Source: an uncultured Dorea sp.
Lineage (GTDB): Bacteria; Bacillota; Clostridia; Lachnospirales; Lachnospiraceae
DNA length: 64,000 bases
Assembly (NCBI GenBank): GCA_910584265.1
Contig: CAJTZE010000001.1
Span: forward strand, 62,001-126,000
Direction: 5' to 3'
The notes under the pieces are model-generated. The model saw nothing but the letters and a program-made list of their open reading frames with translations. It did not search any database and was not told the origin of the DNA. The translations under genes and the position numbers were made by a program. Below are positions 33,580 to 42,326 of the stretch, piece by piece. Position 1 is the first letter of the stretch; every line of letters starts with the position of its first letter.

Positions 33580-35498
33580 AGGATGGATTTGTAAAAGTGG
33601 CGGCGGCCACACCGGATATCCGGGTGGCGGATGTGGCATTTAACAAGGAACAGATATGCCGGATGATGGATGAGGCTGTTTTAAATGGAGCAAAGATTGT
33701 GGCATTTCCGGAGCTGTGTATTACCGGATATACCTGCGGCGATCTGTTTACCCAGGAGGTACTTCTGGATCATGCCAGAGAGGCGCTGTTTGAGATTGCG
33801 GCACATACAAGGGATAAGGACGCGCTGTTTTTTGTGGGAGCGCCTCTTTCCATAGAGGGAGAGCTTTATAATGTGGCGGCGGCATTGAATAAGGGACGGA
33901 TTTTGGGTCTGGTTACAAAGACATTTTTACCGAACTATGGTGAATTTTATGAAATGAGGCAGTTTCGGGAGGGTCCGGAGAGGGCAAGGAGGATCCTGCT
34001 TGGGAAGGAGTGGGTTCCTTTTGGCCCGCAGATCATATTTGAGGCAAAAGGGATGGAGAATCTTTCGGTGGCAGCAGAGATCTGCGAGGATGTCTGGTCG
34101 CCCATTCCGCCCAGCATTCAGGCGGCAAGAGAGGGGGCTGCTGTTATTGTCAACTGCTCTGCAAGCGATGAGACCATTGGCAAGGATGCCTATCGGGAGA
34201 GCCTGATCGGAGGCCAGTCGGCAAGGCTGACCGCAGGCTATATTTATGCGAATGCGGGAGAAGGCGAATCCACGACGGATCTGGTATTTGGCGGCCACAA
34301 CATGATCGCGGAGAATGGAACGATCCTGGCGGTCAGCAGGCGGTTTGAGAATGGAATTATCTATTCTGAGCTGGATGTGAACCGTCTTGCCAGCGAGAGA
34401 AGGAAGAATACTACGTTCAAAATGTCCAATGAACGGACGCTTATGAGAACGGAATTTGATATTACGATTACGGAAACTAAGCTTACAAGGCGCTTCGATT
34501 CCCGCCCGTTTGTACCGGATGAGGAGAAAGAACGGGCAAAACGCTGCGAAGAGATCCTGACCATTCAGGCAATGGGATTGAAAAAAAGACTCATGCATAC
34601 AGGTGCAAAGAGTGCGGTGGTAGGAATTTCCGGCGGGCTGGATTCCACGCTGGCACTTTTGGTGACGGCGAAGGCATTTGATGCGCTGGGTCTTGACAGA
34701 AAGAAGATTCTCGCGGTAACTATGCCTTGCTTTGGAACCACGGACCGAACCTATAACAATGCATGCAGGATGTCTCTTTCTCTGGGAGCAGAGCTTCGGG
34801 AGGTGGCGATCAAGGATGCGGTGACGCAGCATTTTAAGGATATCGGACACGACCCGGAGGATCACAGCGTGACCTATGAGAACAGTCAGGCAAGAGAGCG
34901 GACACAGGTAATTATGGATATTGCCAATGAGATAGGAGGCTTGGTGATCGGAACAGGGGATATGTCAGAGCTGGCTCTTGGCTGGGCTACTTATAATGGC
35001 GACCATATGTCTATGTACGGGGTCAATGCCTCCGTTCCAAAGACGCTGGTAAGGCATCTGGTGCGGTACTATGCAGATACCACTGAGGATAAAGAGCTGA
35101 GGGAAGTGCTGTATGACGTATTGGATACTCCGGTGAGTCCGGAGCTTCTGCCGCCGAAGGACGGTAAGATTGCTCAGAAGACGGAGGACTTAGTGGGACC
35201 CTATGAGCTGCATGATTTTTTCTTGTATTATTTCCTGCGTTTTGGGTATGCGCCGGGTAAGATTTACCGTATTGCAAGGTATGCGTTCCATGGAGAGTAT
35301 GAGGATGCAGTAATTTATAAGTGGCTTTGCACCTTCTGCCGGAGGTTTTTCAGTCAGCAGTTTAAGCGGTCCTGTCTGCCGGATGGACCGAAGGTAGGGA
35401 CGGTTGCCCTGTCGCCGCGGGGAGACTGGAGAATGCCGAGTGATGCATGTGCGGCAAGCTGGATGAGGGATCTTGAGGCGGCGGCAACGTCAGAATAA
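33576..35498 (+). CDS. nadE: Glutamine-dependent NAD+ synthetase
   Basis: Two-domain enzyme that amidates nicotinic acid adenine dinucleotide. Residues 1-300 are a nitrilase-like glutaminase with the triad Glu46 (FPELCITGY), Lys115 (TKTFLPNY) and Cys170 (AEICEDVW). Residues about 325-640 are the ATP-dependent synthetase with the P-loop SGGLDSTLAL near 352 and GTGDMSELALGWATYNGDH. The 640-residue length is normal for the fused type. The start overlaps the Hsp33 stop. Confidence 0.96.
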   Translation: MKDGFVKVAAATPDIRVADVAFNKEQICRMMDEAVLNGAKIVAFPELCITGYTCGDLFTQEVLLDHAREALFEIAAHTRDKDALFFVGAPLSIEGELYNVAAALNKGRILGLVTKTFLPNYGEFYEMRQFREGPERARRILLGKEWVPFGPQIIFEAKGMENLSVAAEICEDVWSPIPPSIQAAREGAAVIVNCSASDETIGKDAYRESLIGGQSARLTAGYIYANAGEGESTTDLVFGGHNMIAENGTILAVSRRFENGIIYSELDVNRLASERRKNTTFKMSNERTLMRTEFDITITETKLTRRFDSRPFVPDEEKERAKRCEEILTIQAMGLKKRLMHTGAKSAVVGISGGLDSTLALLVTAKAFDALGLDRKKILAVTMPCFGTTDRTYNNACRMSLSLGAELREVAIKDAVTQHFKDIGHDPEDHSVTYENSQARERTQVIMDIANEIGGLVIGTGDMSELALGWATYNGDHMSMYGVNASVPKTLVRHLVRYYADTTEDKELREVLYDVLDTPVSPELLPPKDGKIAQKTEDLVGPYELHDFFLYYFLRFGYAPGKIYRIARYAFHGEYEDAVIYKWLCTFCRRFFSQQFKRSCLPDGPKVGTVALSPRGDWRMPSDACAASWMRDLEAAATSE

Positions 35499-35551
35499 AG
35501 AGGAATGAGTCATAAGATATAAATTATAATATGAGAAAAGGAGAGTCTGAT

Positions 35552-35980
35552 ATGGGCAAGCTGGTAGATCATGCAGTAAGCAAATTTACTGACAGCGGGT
35601 ATAACTGCTGTCAGGCAGTTATCTGTGCCTGCTGTGAGGAATATGGAGTAAAGGAATTGGATGCTTTTAAGATGACAGAAGGCTTTGGCGCAGGCATGGG
35701 CGGCTTAGGAGATACCTGCGGGGCGGTGACAGGGCTGTTTATGGCGCTGAGCCTTGCAAATACCGCCGGAGATATGGAGAAGCCGAAAGAGACCAAGATG
35801 GATACTTATAAGAAAATCCGTACGGCGGCAGCAGAATTTAAGAAAAAACATGAATCTCTATATTGCAGGGAGATTCCCAAAGAGAAAGGCGCTCAGCCGC
35901 TGCCAAGCTGTATTAAATGCGTGAGGGATGCGGCAGAGACTGCAGAGAAAATGCTGGAGGAGATGAAGGCGGAGAAGTGA
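35552..35980 (+). CDS. C_GCAxxG_C_C family protein
   Basis: Small cysteine-rich redox-type protein of 142 residues, function not established. ATG 35552 follows AAAGGAG. The family pattern is visible: Cys in YNCCQAVICACCEEYG, the GDTCGAVTGLFMAL segment standing for GCAxxG, and late cysteines in LYCREI and PSCIKCVRD. A metal or redox cofactor is likely by analogy with family members found near oxidoreductases. It follows nadE after about 50 bases, perhaps on the same transcript. Confidence 0.88.
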   Translation: MGKLVDHAVSKFTDSGYNCCQAVICACCEEYGVKELDAFKMTEGFGAGMGGLGDTCGAVTGLFMALSLANTAGDMEKPKETKMDTYKKIRTAAAEFKKKHESLYCREIPKEKGAQPLPSCIKCVRDAAETAEKMLEEMKAEK

Positions 35981-35998
35981 TATAGAGCAGGGAAGGAA

Positions 35999-36027
35999 AC
36001 AGGAGACAGCATGCCGCTGTCTCCTGT
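35999..36027. terminator. Hairpin between convergent genes
   Basis: ACAGGAGACAGC at 35999-36010 and GCTGTCTCCTGT at 36016-36027 form a perfect 12-bp stem with a five-base loop. No strong T-tract follows on either strand, so termination is likely but not certain. It lies between the Cys-rich gene and the end of pgi. Confidence 0.6.
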
Positions 36028-36046
36028 CTGAGTTTATGATGAACTT

Positions 36047-37630
36047 TTAGATATCTAATAAATCACTGAATGCCTTTAAAGCTCCGTCTGTCTCATGAGC
36101 CAGAACGCGCTTTGCAAGCAGTTTGCCAAGCTGAACGCCTTCCTGATCGAAGCTGTTTACATTCCATAAGAAGCCCTGGAACATAATCTTATTCTCAAAG
36201 TGAGCCAGAAGCGCGCCGAGTGATTCTGGTGTAAGCTGGTCACCGATGATGATGCTGGAAGGACGTCCGCCTTCAAACTTCTTATTCGGATTCTCGTCAT
36301 CCTTACCGCAGGCAAATGCGATGATCTGTGCTGCTACGTTTGCACATAGCTTCGCCTGGCTGGTGCTTCCTTCGATTACAACATCCATACCAATCTGGCT
36401 GTTCTTGAAGCCTACAAACTGCAACGGAACGATGTCGGTACCCTGATGGAGCAGCTGGTAGAATGAGTGCTGCCCATTGGTGCCCGGCTCGCCGAAGATG
36501 ATCGGTCCGGTCACGTAGTCCACCGGTTCGCCGAAGCGGTTTACAGACTTGCCGTTTGATTCCATATCACACTGCTGTAAATGTGCCGGGAATCGGCTGA
36601 GCGCCTGAGAGTATGGAAGGACTGCCGTGCAGGGATAGCCCTGTACATTGCGCTCATATACGCCGATCAAGGCATCCAGCATATCAGGGTTCTTAAGTAC
36701 ATCCTTATTAGCGGCAAGCTTGTCTTCCTCCGCGGCGCCTGCGAGGATCCTTGCAAATACATCTGGTCCGAATGCCAGTGACAGTACTACACCGCCTACA
36801 GCGGAGGAGGATGAGTAACGTCCGCCGATAAAGTCATCCATAAAGACTGCAGTTAAATAATCATCACTCTTAGCCAGAGGGGATGTCTCGCTTGTTACGG
36901 CAAGCATATGCTTGGAAGGATCCAGGCCGGCTTTTTTTAGTGCGTCTCTTACAAAGGATTCATTGGTAAGAGTTTCAAGGGTAGTTCCTGACTTGGAAAC
37001 TACAATGAACAGGGAACGGGATACGTCGATGGATTTCAGTACAGCGGCCGCATCATCCGGGTCAACGTTGCTGATGAATCTGGCTTCCATCTTCAATGCA
37101 TCATTTTCCTTTGCCCAGTTCTCCAGAGCAATATATAAAGCGCGGGGGCCCAGGTCGCTTCCGCCGATACCGATCTGTACTACCGTGGTAAATTTCTCGC
37201 CTGCGGCATTAGTAATTTCACCTGCGTGAACCTTATTAGCAAAATCAGCCGCCTTCTTCTGCTGAGAAACATAGAAATCACGCTTGTCTACGCCGTCAAC
37301 AACAACGGGCTCACCCATCTGTCTGCGGGCAAGGTGATGGAGCACCAGGCGCTTCTCGCCGGTATTGATCACTGCGCCGTTGTATAACTCCTCAAACTTC
37401 TCTACAAGCTGATGCTCCCCGGCTAAGTCAGACAGAGCCTTTAAAATCTCGTCATCGACTTCCTTTGCCGCATAGTTAAAGCTAAGACCTTCGGCCATAG
37501 GTGCGGCGTAACGTGCCACACGGTCAGCGCCCTTGTCTCCAGACATAACTTCTGCAAGGTTAACGCGGTTCTTCATGTCTGCAAGCTTATCATAAGATGC
37601 CAGGGTGTCAAGATTCTTCCATGTTACCAT
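36047..37630 (-). CDS. pgi: Glucose-6-phosphate isomerase
   Basis: Interconverts glucose-6-phosphate and fructose-6-phosphate in glycolysis. ATG 37630 stands behind AAGGAGGAAC; the frame is open ten codons further without a better site. The 527-residue protein carries VVQIGIGGSDLGPRAL, FIVVSKSGTTLETL, DDFIGGRYSSSSAVGGVVLS and GEPGTNGQHSFYQLLHQGTD, with the catalytic Glu in the last motif region. The length fits the large bacterial/eukaryotic-like type. It is monocistronic. Confidence 0.96.
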   Translation of the reverse strand: MVTWKNLDTLASYDKLADMKNRVNLAEVMSGDKGADRVARYAAPMAEGLSFNYAAKEVDDEILKALSDLAGEHQLVEKFEELYNGAVINTGEKRLVLHHLARRQMGEPVVVDGVDKRDFYVSQQKKAADFANKVHAGEITNAAGEKFTTVVQIGIGGSDLGPRALYIALENWAKENDALKMEARFISNVDPDDAAAVLKSIDVSRSLFIVVSKSGTTLETLTNESFVRDALKKAGLDPSKHMLAVTSETSPLAKSDDYLTAVFMDDFIGGRYSSSSAVGGVVLSLAFGPDVFARILAGAAEEDKLAANKDVLKNPDMLDALIGVYERNVQGYPCTAVLPYSQALSRFPAHLQQCDMESNGKSVNRFGEPVDYVTGPIIFGEPGTNGQHSFYQLLHQGTDIVPLQFVGFKNSQIGMDVVIEGSTSQAKLCANVAAQIIAFACGKDDENPNKKFEGGRPSSIIIGDQLTPESLGALLAHFENKIMFQGFLWNVNSFDQEGVQLGKLLAKRVLAHETDGALKAFSDLLDI

Positions 37631-37725
37631 AATTATAGTTCCTCCTTCAATATATGCCAATGAAGCATTGGCAGAATATGTATAAAATAATTGTACTAAA
37701 AAATGAGCTTAATTTCAATGGAAAG

Positions 37726-37763
37726 AAAAGAACCAGCGCACAAATCCGGTGCACTGGTCCTTC
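37726..37763 (-). terminator. Intrinsic terminator after the S1-domain gene
   Basis: On the minus strand GGACCAGTGCAC and GTGCGCTGGTTC form a 12-bp stem (with one wobble) followed by TTTTCTTT. It separates the S1-domain gene from pgi. Confidence 0.85.
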
Positions 37764-37767
37764 TGCT

Positions 37768-38469
37768 TTATAATTTTATGTTTTTAAATAAATCGCCAAG
37801 GCTTGTTCCGATGTTTTCTGCTTTCGGAATATGAACCTTTTCAACTGGTTCTTCTGCTTTTTCCTCTAATGCCTTCATGCTGAGGCTGATCTTGCCGTCT
37901 TTAATACCGATGACCTTGACCTCGACTTCGTCGCCCTTGTTCAGCACGTCAGAAGGATATTTAACACGCTTATTGCTGATCTGGGATACATGGACAAGCC
38001 CTGAAAGTCCGTCTTCCAAACGGACGAACGCGCCGTAATTCTGAAGGCTGTCAACAACTCCCTTCATAACGCTGCCTACCTTAACAGCGGCAATCCTGGC
38101 TTCCTTTTCTGCCTGTTCTTCCTCCTTGAGTATCTCCCGTGCAGAGAGTACCAGGCGGTTTTCAGCTTCGTTGACATCAATAACCATAACGGTCAGCTCT
38201 TTCAGAAGATAATCTTCCAGATTCTCAATATAGGAAAGAGATAATCTGGAAGCCGGGATAAATCCCCGCAGTCCCTCAACCATAGCAATGGCTCCGCCGT
38301 TTACAATGCCTTCAATCTTGATTGGGAGTCTGGTTTTCTCTTCCATATAACGTTTTACTACATTCCACGGATTCGCATCATCAAAATGCTCCTCATAATC
38401 CGCCATAGTCTCCGCCGTTTGTTGCGCCTCTTCCTGTGTTTCTTTTTCCTGTAATAATTCTTCGCCCAT
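37768..38469 (-). CDS. S1 RNA-binding domain protein (two S1 motifs)
   Basis: RNA-binding protein of 233 residues. After an acidic N-terminus, a first S1 domain (about 45-115: IKIEGIVNGGAIAMVEGLRGFIPASRLS) and a second, canonical S1 domain (about 130-200: VGSVMKGVVDSLQNYGAFVRLEDGLSGLVHVSQIS) follow. It resembles a shortened ribosomal protein S1 as in many Firmicutes that lack full-length S1. A role in translation or mRNA binding is an inference. ATG 38469 is preceded by GGAAAGGAA. Confidence 0.88.
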   Translation of the reverse strand: MGEELLQEKETQEEAQQTAETMADYEEHFDDANPWNVVKRYMEEKTRLPIKIEGIVNGGAIAMVEGLRGFIPASRLSLSYIENLEDYLLKELTVMVIDVNEAENRLVLSAREILKEEEQAEKEARIAAVKVGSVMKGVVDSLQNYGAFVRLEDGLSGLVHVSQISNKRVKYPSDVLNKGDEVEVKVIGIKDGKISLSMKALEEKAEEPVEKVHIPKAENIGTSLGDLFKNIKL

Positions 38470-38711
38470 AATTCATGTTCCTTTCCCATAAATTCCCAAT
38501 AAAAATAACAGAACAATATGTCCTGCCCTGCAGCCGCAGACGGGGAGACCGGCCGGACTGGCTGCAAATTTTTATGATTACTCTTAGTATAACACAGAGT
38601 TGTGATTTGTTCAAAAAGAAAATGCAAAGAAGTGCAAATTTCGGTTGACGCGGATAAGAAAAAATGGCAATCTTAATATAGAAGGATTAAACGGAGAAAG
38701 GATTTATACAT

Positions 38712-40358
38712 ATGGAGAATAAATCGAGAAAAGTATATGTAGTCGGACATAAGAATCCGGATACGGATTCGGTTTGTTCGGCGATTGCTTATGCGAATCT
38801 GAAGCGGGTGATCACGGGGGAGAAGTATTCGCCCAGAAGAGCGGGGCAGATTAATGAAGAAACTCAGTATGTGCTGAACCGGTTTCAGGTGAAGGCGCCG
38901 AAGCTTCTCACGGATGTTAAGCTGCAGGTGAAGGATGCGGATATTCATGTGATCGAGGGAGCCGGACCGAATGTTTCCATTAAGCGTGTATGGGAGCTTA
39001 TGAAGAAACAGCATGTGAAGACGATTCCGGTGCTGGAGGAAGGAGAGCTTCTGGGAATTGCCACCACGGGCGATATTGCAAGCTCTTACATGGACGTATA
39101 TGATGATACGATTTTGGGCGAGGCAAAGACTCAGTACAAGAATATTATTGATACATTGGACGGAAAGCTTCTGACAGGAGACCCGAATAAGTATTTTACA
39201 AATGGAAAGGTTGCAATCGGGGCATCAAGTCCGGAACTGATGACGGAGTTCATTTTTGAGAATGATCTGGTTATCCTTGGTAACCGGTATGAGTCCCATT
39301 CCTGTGCAATTGACATTAATGTGGGATGTATCGTAGTGTGCCAGAATGCTTCGGTATCGGAGATACTGCTTAAGAGGGCGCAGTCACAGGATATTGTGAT
39401 CATCCAGACTCCGCACGATACATTTAATGTGGCGCGGCTGATCAACCAGAGCGTTCCGGTAGAGCATTTTATGACAAGAGGTCCGATTTATGCCTTTCAT
39501 CTGGATGATTATATGGATGAGGTCAGGAAGAATATTACCAAGAAAAAGTTCCGTGAATTTCCGATTCTGAACCGGCAGGACAAGCTGGTGGGATTTATTT
39601 CAAGACGGCGTGTTATGAGCGTCAGTAAGAAGCAGGTAATTCTGGTGGACCATAATGAGAAATCTCAGGCAGTGGACGGACTGGCAGAGGCAGAGATCCT
39701 GGAGATCATCGACCATCACAGGCTCGGAAGCATTGAGACGATGGGACCGGTATATTTCCGGAATCAGCCGGTGGGATGTACCGCAACAATCGTTTATCAG
39801 ATGTATCAGGAGAATCAGGTGGAGATTACGCCGCAGATAGCGGGACTTCTCTGCTCTGCGATCATTTCAGATACGCTTTTGTTCCGCTCGCCGACCTGTA
39901 CAGCCGTAGATATCGCGACGGCAGAGAAGCTGGCAGAGATTGCAGAGATTGATATGGAAGAGATGGCGGCCGCCATGTTCCGGGCGGGAAGCAATCTGGA
40001 GGATAAGACGGCAGAGGAACTCTGTTTTCAGGATTTCAAGCAGTTTACCGTGGGAGAGGAGGTCTTTGGAGTAGGGCAGATCAATTCCATGAGCGGAGAT
40101 GAGCTGGATGATGTGAAAAAGATGGTGGCAGAGTACCTGCCGACAGCTCTTCAGAATAATAAACTGGATATGATATATTTTATGCTGACGGATATTCTGG
40201 ATGAATCGTCGGAGATATTATGCTGCGGACCCGGCGCGAGGGAAGCAGTCGTTGATGCCTTTGGACTGCCGGAGGATGTGGAGAAGATGATATTGAAAAA
40301 GGTTGTTTCCAGAAAGAAGCAGGTGGTGCCGGCGCTGGTAGCGGCGATGCAGCATTAA
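38712..40358 (+). CDS. ppaC: Manganese-dependent inorganic pyrophosphatase with CBS/DRTGG insert
   Basis: Family II pyrophosphatase, 548 residues. The catalytic DHH part is split: the N-terminal piece has VVGHKNPDTDSVCSAIAYA, then CBS1 (about 75-130), a DRTGG domain (about 135-250), CBS2 (about 255-310), then DHNEK and IDHHRLG of the DHH motif and the DHHA2 C-terminal domain with SRKKQVVPAL. The CBS pair binds adenine nucleotides in known relatives and tunes activity. ATG 38712 lies behind GGAGAAAGG. It is closed by two hairpins. Confidence 0.95.
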   Translation: MENKSRKVYVVGHKNPDTDSVCSAIAYANLKRVITGEKYSPRRAGQINEETQYVLNRFQVKAPKLLTDVKLQVKDADIHVIEGAGPNVSIKRVWELMKKQHVKTIPVLEEGELLGIATTGDIASSYMDVYDDTILGEAKTQYKNIIDTLDGKLLTGDPNKYFTNGKVAIGASSPELMTEFIFENDLVILGNRYESHSCAIDINVGCIVVCQNASVSEILLKRAQSQDIVIIQTPHDTFNVARLINQSVPVEHFMTRGPIYAFHLDDYMDEVRKNITKKKFREFPILNRQDKLVGFISRRRVMSVSKKQVILVDHNEKSQAVDGLAEAEILEIIDHHRLGSIETMGPVYFRNQPVGCTATIVYQMYQENQVEITPQIAGLLCSAIISDTLLFRSPTCTAVDIATAEKLAEIAEIDMEEMAAAMFRAGSNLEDKTAEELCFQDFKQFTVGEEVFGVGQINSMSGDELDDVKKMVAEYLPTALQNNKLDMIYFMLTDILDESSEILCCGPGAREAVVDAFGLPEDVEKMILKKVVSRKKQVVPALVAAMQH

Positions 40359-40363
40359 ACTAA

Positions 40364-40442
40364 GGAAACGCTTTAATCAGCGTTTCCCTATATATAGATT
40401 GATCTTTTTAGACAGAGGGGAGAAAGAATCCCCTCTTTTATT
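40364..40442 (+). terminator. Tandem terminators between ppaC and vsr
   Basis: First hairpin: GGAAACGCT and AGCGTTTCC around 40364-40387, without a long T-tract. Second: AGAGGGGA at 40414-40421 with TCCCCTCT at 40429-40436, followed by TTTATTG; this one could work for both strands because vsr ends at 40451. Confidence 0.75.
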
Positions 40443-40450
40443 GTATAAAA

Positions 40451-40906
40451 TTATTCATATTGTTCTGCATCTATTGCGGCATCAGAAAATTTATTCTCCA
40501 AGATGGATTCTTCAATTGCTTGTATGCATTCCTCTGTATGCTTGATAATATCCTGTCCCCAGAAATGAATGACGGTGTAACCGAGGAACAGAAGTTTTTT
40601 ATCGTTTTCCCAGTCTCGGCTGCAATTTCTTTCGATTTTTTTGATCCAGTAATCTGGATTTTTGCCTTTTTCGAGGCGCGCCTTTAATGTTTCCCAATCT
40701 TTGCCGTGAAAAAACTCACTATCGCAGAAAATAGCAATCTTATATTTAGTAAATACAATATCGGGAGAACCAGGCAAGGCTTTGTAGTTTTTGCGGTAAC
40801 GATATCCCTTGTGCCATAAAGCCTTACGAAGCAGGAGTTCTATGGAAGTATCTTGACTGTGTATCCTGCTCATATTTTTAGATACAGCAGCAGAATCTCT
40901 TATCAT
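40451..40906 (-). CDS. vsr: Very short patch repair endonuclease (Vsr)
   Basis: Nicks T:G mismatches that arise when 5-methylcytosine deaminates, guarding the genome against mutation from the neighbouring methyltransferase. ATG 40906 stands nine bases behind GAGAGGA; upstream starts sit on that site. The 151-residue protein has NMSRIHSQDTSIELLLRKALW, the catalytic Asp in GSPDIVF, the metal-site segment FCDSEFFHGKDW and WENDKKLLFLGYTVIHFWGQDI. It is divergent from the methyltransferase gene, and AT-richer than the chromosomal genes around it. Confidence 0.93.
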   Translation of the reverse strand: MIRDSAAVSKNMSRIHSQDTSIELLLRKALWHKGYRYRKNYKALPGSPDIVFTKYKIAIFCDSEFFHGKDWETLKARLEKGKNPDYWIKKIERNCSRDWENDKKLLFLGYTVIHFWGQDIIKHTEECIQAIEESILENKFSDAAIDAEQYE

Positions 40907-41033
40907 ATATGTCATTCCTCTCGTGTTTAACAACTACTTGAATATAGGCATATTTTATCAAAAAAAACTAATGATAGCAAGGAAAAGCAGAAAATAAGAA
41001 GGAGAAAATCTAACGATATAGTGAGAAAAAGGA

Positions 41034-41062
41034 TTGCGTACAAAATAGGTGTGTGATAAAAT
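41034..41062 (+). promoter_or_regulatory. Promoter of the methyltransferase gene
   Basis: TTGCGT at 41034-41039 and TAAAAT at 41057-41062 with a 17-base spacer, about 30 bases before ATG 41094. The 187-bp divergent gap to vsr is AT-rich. No clear palindromic operator for the HTH of the methyltransferase was recognised. Confidence 0.6.
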
Positions 41063-41093
41063 GTGAAGCAGATGAGTTCTAGGAGGAATTTAT

Positions 41094-42326
41094 ATGGCAA
41101 TTTGTTATGACAGGCTATGGAAGCTTCTAATTGATAGAAAAATGAACCGCACAGAATTAAAGGAAGCGTCGGGGATCAGCTTTAATGTGCTTGCAAGATT
41201 AGGGAAAAATGAGCCGGTTTCGTTTGAATCTATTGAGAAAATATGTTTTACTTTGAATTGTAATATAGAAGATGTCGTAGAAATACAGAGGGATACTGTT
41301 ATGGAGAATTTTCCAAAGCATTATACAACGATCGAGTTATTTGCCGGTGCCGGGGGTCTTGCATTAGGAATCGAAAAAGCCGGATTTGATACATTAGGAT
41401 TAATTGAATTTGATAAGGATGCTTCGGACAGTTTAAAATTAAATCGACCGAACTGGCGGGTGATCAATGATGATATTGCTAACATTTCTTGTTTGGATTT
41501 GGAAGAGTATTTTGATATAAAAAAAGGAGAGTTAGACTTATTATCAGGAGGCGCGCCTTGTCAGGCATTTTCTTATGCGGGAAAACGATTAGGACTTGAA
41601 GATGCAAGGGGAACATTGTTTTATCACTATGCTGTGTTTTTACGAAAATTACAGCCGAAAATGTTTTTGTTTGAAAATGTTCGAGGGCTATTGACGCATG
41701 ATAAAGGAAGGACATATGCTACGATTACGGATATTTTTGAACAGGCAGGATATACGATACAGAAGAAGGTACTGAATGCTTGGGATTACGGAGTGCCACA
41801 GAAAAGAGAACGTTTGATTACAATAGGGATTAGAAATGATCTGGTTCATAAATTTACATACGAATTTCCCAAAAAGCATGATTATAAACCTGTTTTGAGA
41901 GATGTGCTGCTGGACTGTCCGGATGGACCGGGAGTTCCTTACGGAGAAAATAAACGAAAAATATTTGAACTTGTACCGCCTGGGGGATATTGGAGAGATA
42001 TTGACCCTGATATAGCGAAAGAATATATGAAAAGCTGTTGGGATATGGAAGGTGGACGGACTGGCATTTTGAGGAGAATGAGTTTGGACGAGCCTTCATT
42101 AACCGTGCTTACATCACCTTCTCAAAAGCAGACTGAGAGATGCCACCCATTAGAGGCAAGACCGTTTACTGTTCGAGAGAATGCAAGGTGCCAGACATTT
42201 CCTGATGAGTGGCAGTTTTGCGGGAATGTAGGATCTCAGTATAAACAGGTAGGAAATGCAGTTCCTGTAAATTTAGCATATGATATTGCAGTAGAAATAC
42301 ATAAGTCATTGGAGGTATTAAGCTAA
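41094..42326 (+). CDS. C5-cytosine DNA methyltransferase with N-terminal HTH
   Basis: Modification enzyme of 410 residues. Residues 1-66 form an Xre/Cro-type helix-turn-helix (LWKLLIDRKMNRTELKEASG, SFESIEKICFTLNCNIEDVVE). The C5-methylase follows: motif I TIELFAGAGGLALGIEKAGF, catalytic Cys156 in GGAPCQAFSYAGKRLG, motif VI FENVRGLL, motif VIII QKRERLITIG, and motif X QVGNAVPVNLAYDIA. ATG 41094 lies behind TAGGAGG. The HTH suggests it controls its own or the nuclease transcript, as M.SsoII-type enzymes do. The next gene, an Eco47II-type nuclease, overlaps by one base, suggesting GGNCC as target (inferred). Confidence 0.94.
   Translation: MAICYDRLWKLLIDRKMNRTELKEASGISFNVLARLGKNEPVSFESIEKICFTLNCNIEDVVEIQRDTVMENFPKHYTTIELFAGAGGLALGIEKAGFDTLGLIEFDKDASDSLKLNRPNWRVINDDIANISCLDLEEYFDIKKGELDLLSGGAPCQAFSYAGKRLGLEDARGTLFYHYAVFLRKLQPKMFLFENVRGLLTHDKGRTYATITDIFEQAGYTIQKKVLNAWDYGVPQKRERLITIGIRNDLVHKFTYEFPKKHDYKPVLRDVLLDCPDGPGVPYGENKRKIFELVPPGGYWRDIDPDIAKEYMKSCWDMEGGRTGILRRMSLDEPSLTVLTSPSQKQTERCHPLEARPFTVRENARCQTFPDEWQFCGNVGSQYKQVGNAVPVNLAYDIAVEIHKSLEVLS

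Noticed and set aside
33927..34865. 312-codon frame antisense to nadE
   Set aside because: Opposes nadE with all catalytic residues present; composition is that of a shadow frame.
38645..38679. Promoter TTGACG/TAATAT before ppaC
   Set aside because: The spacer would be 23 bases, too long for a sigma-A promoter.
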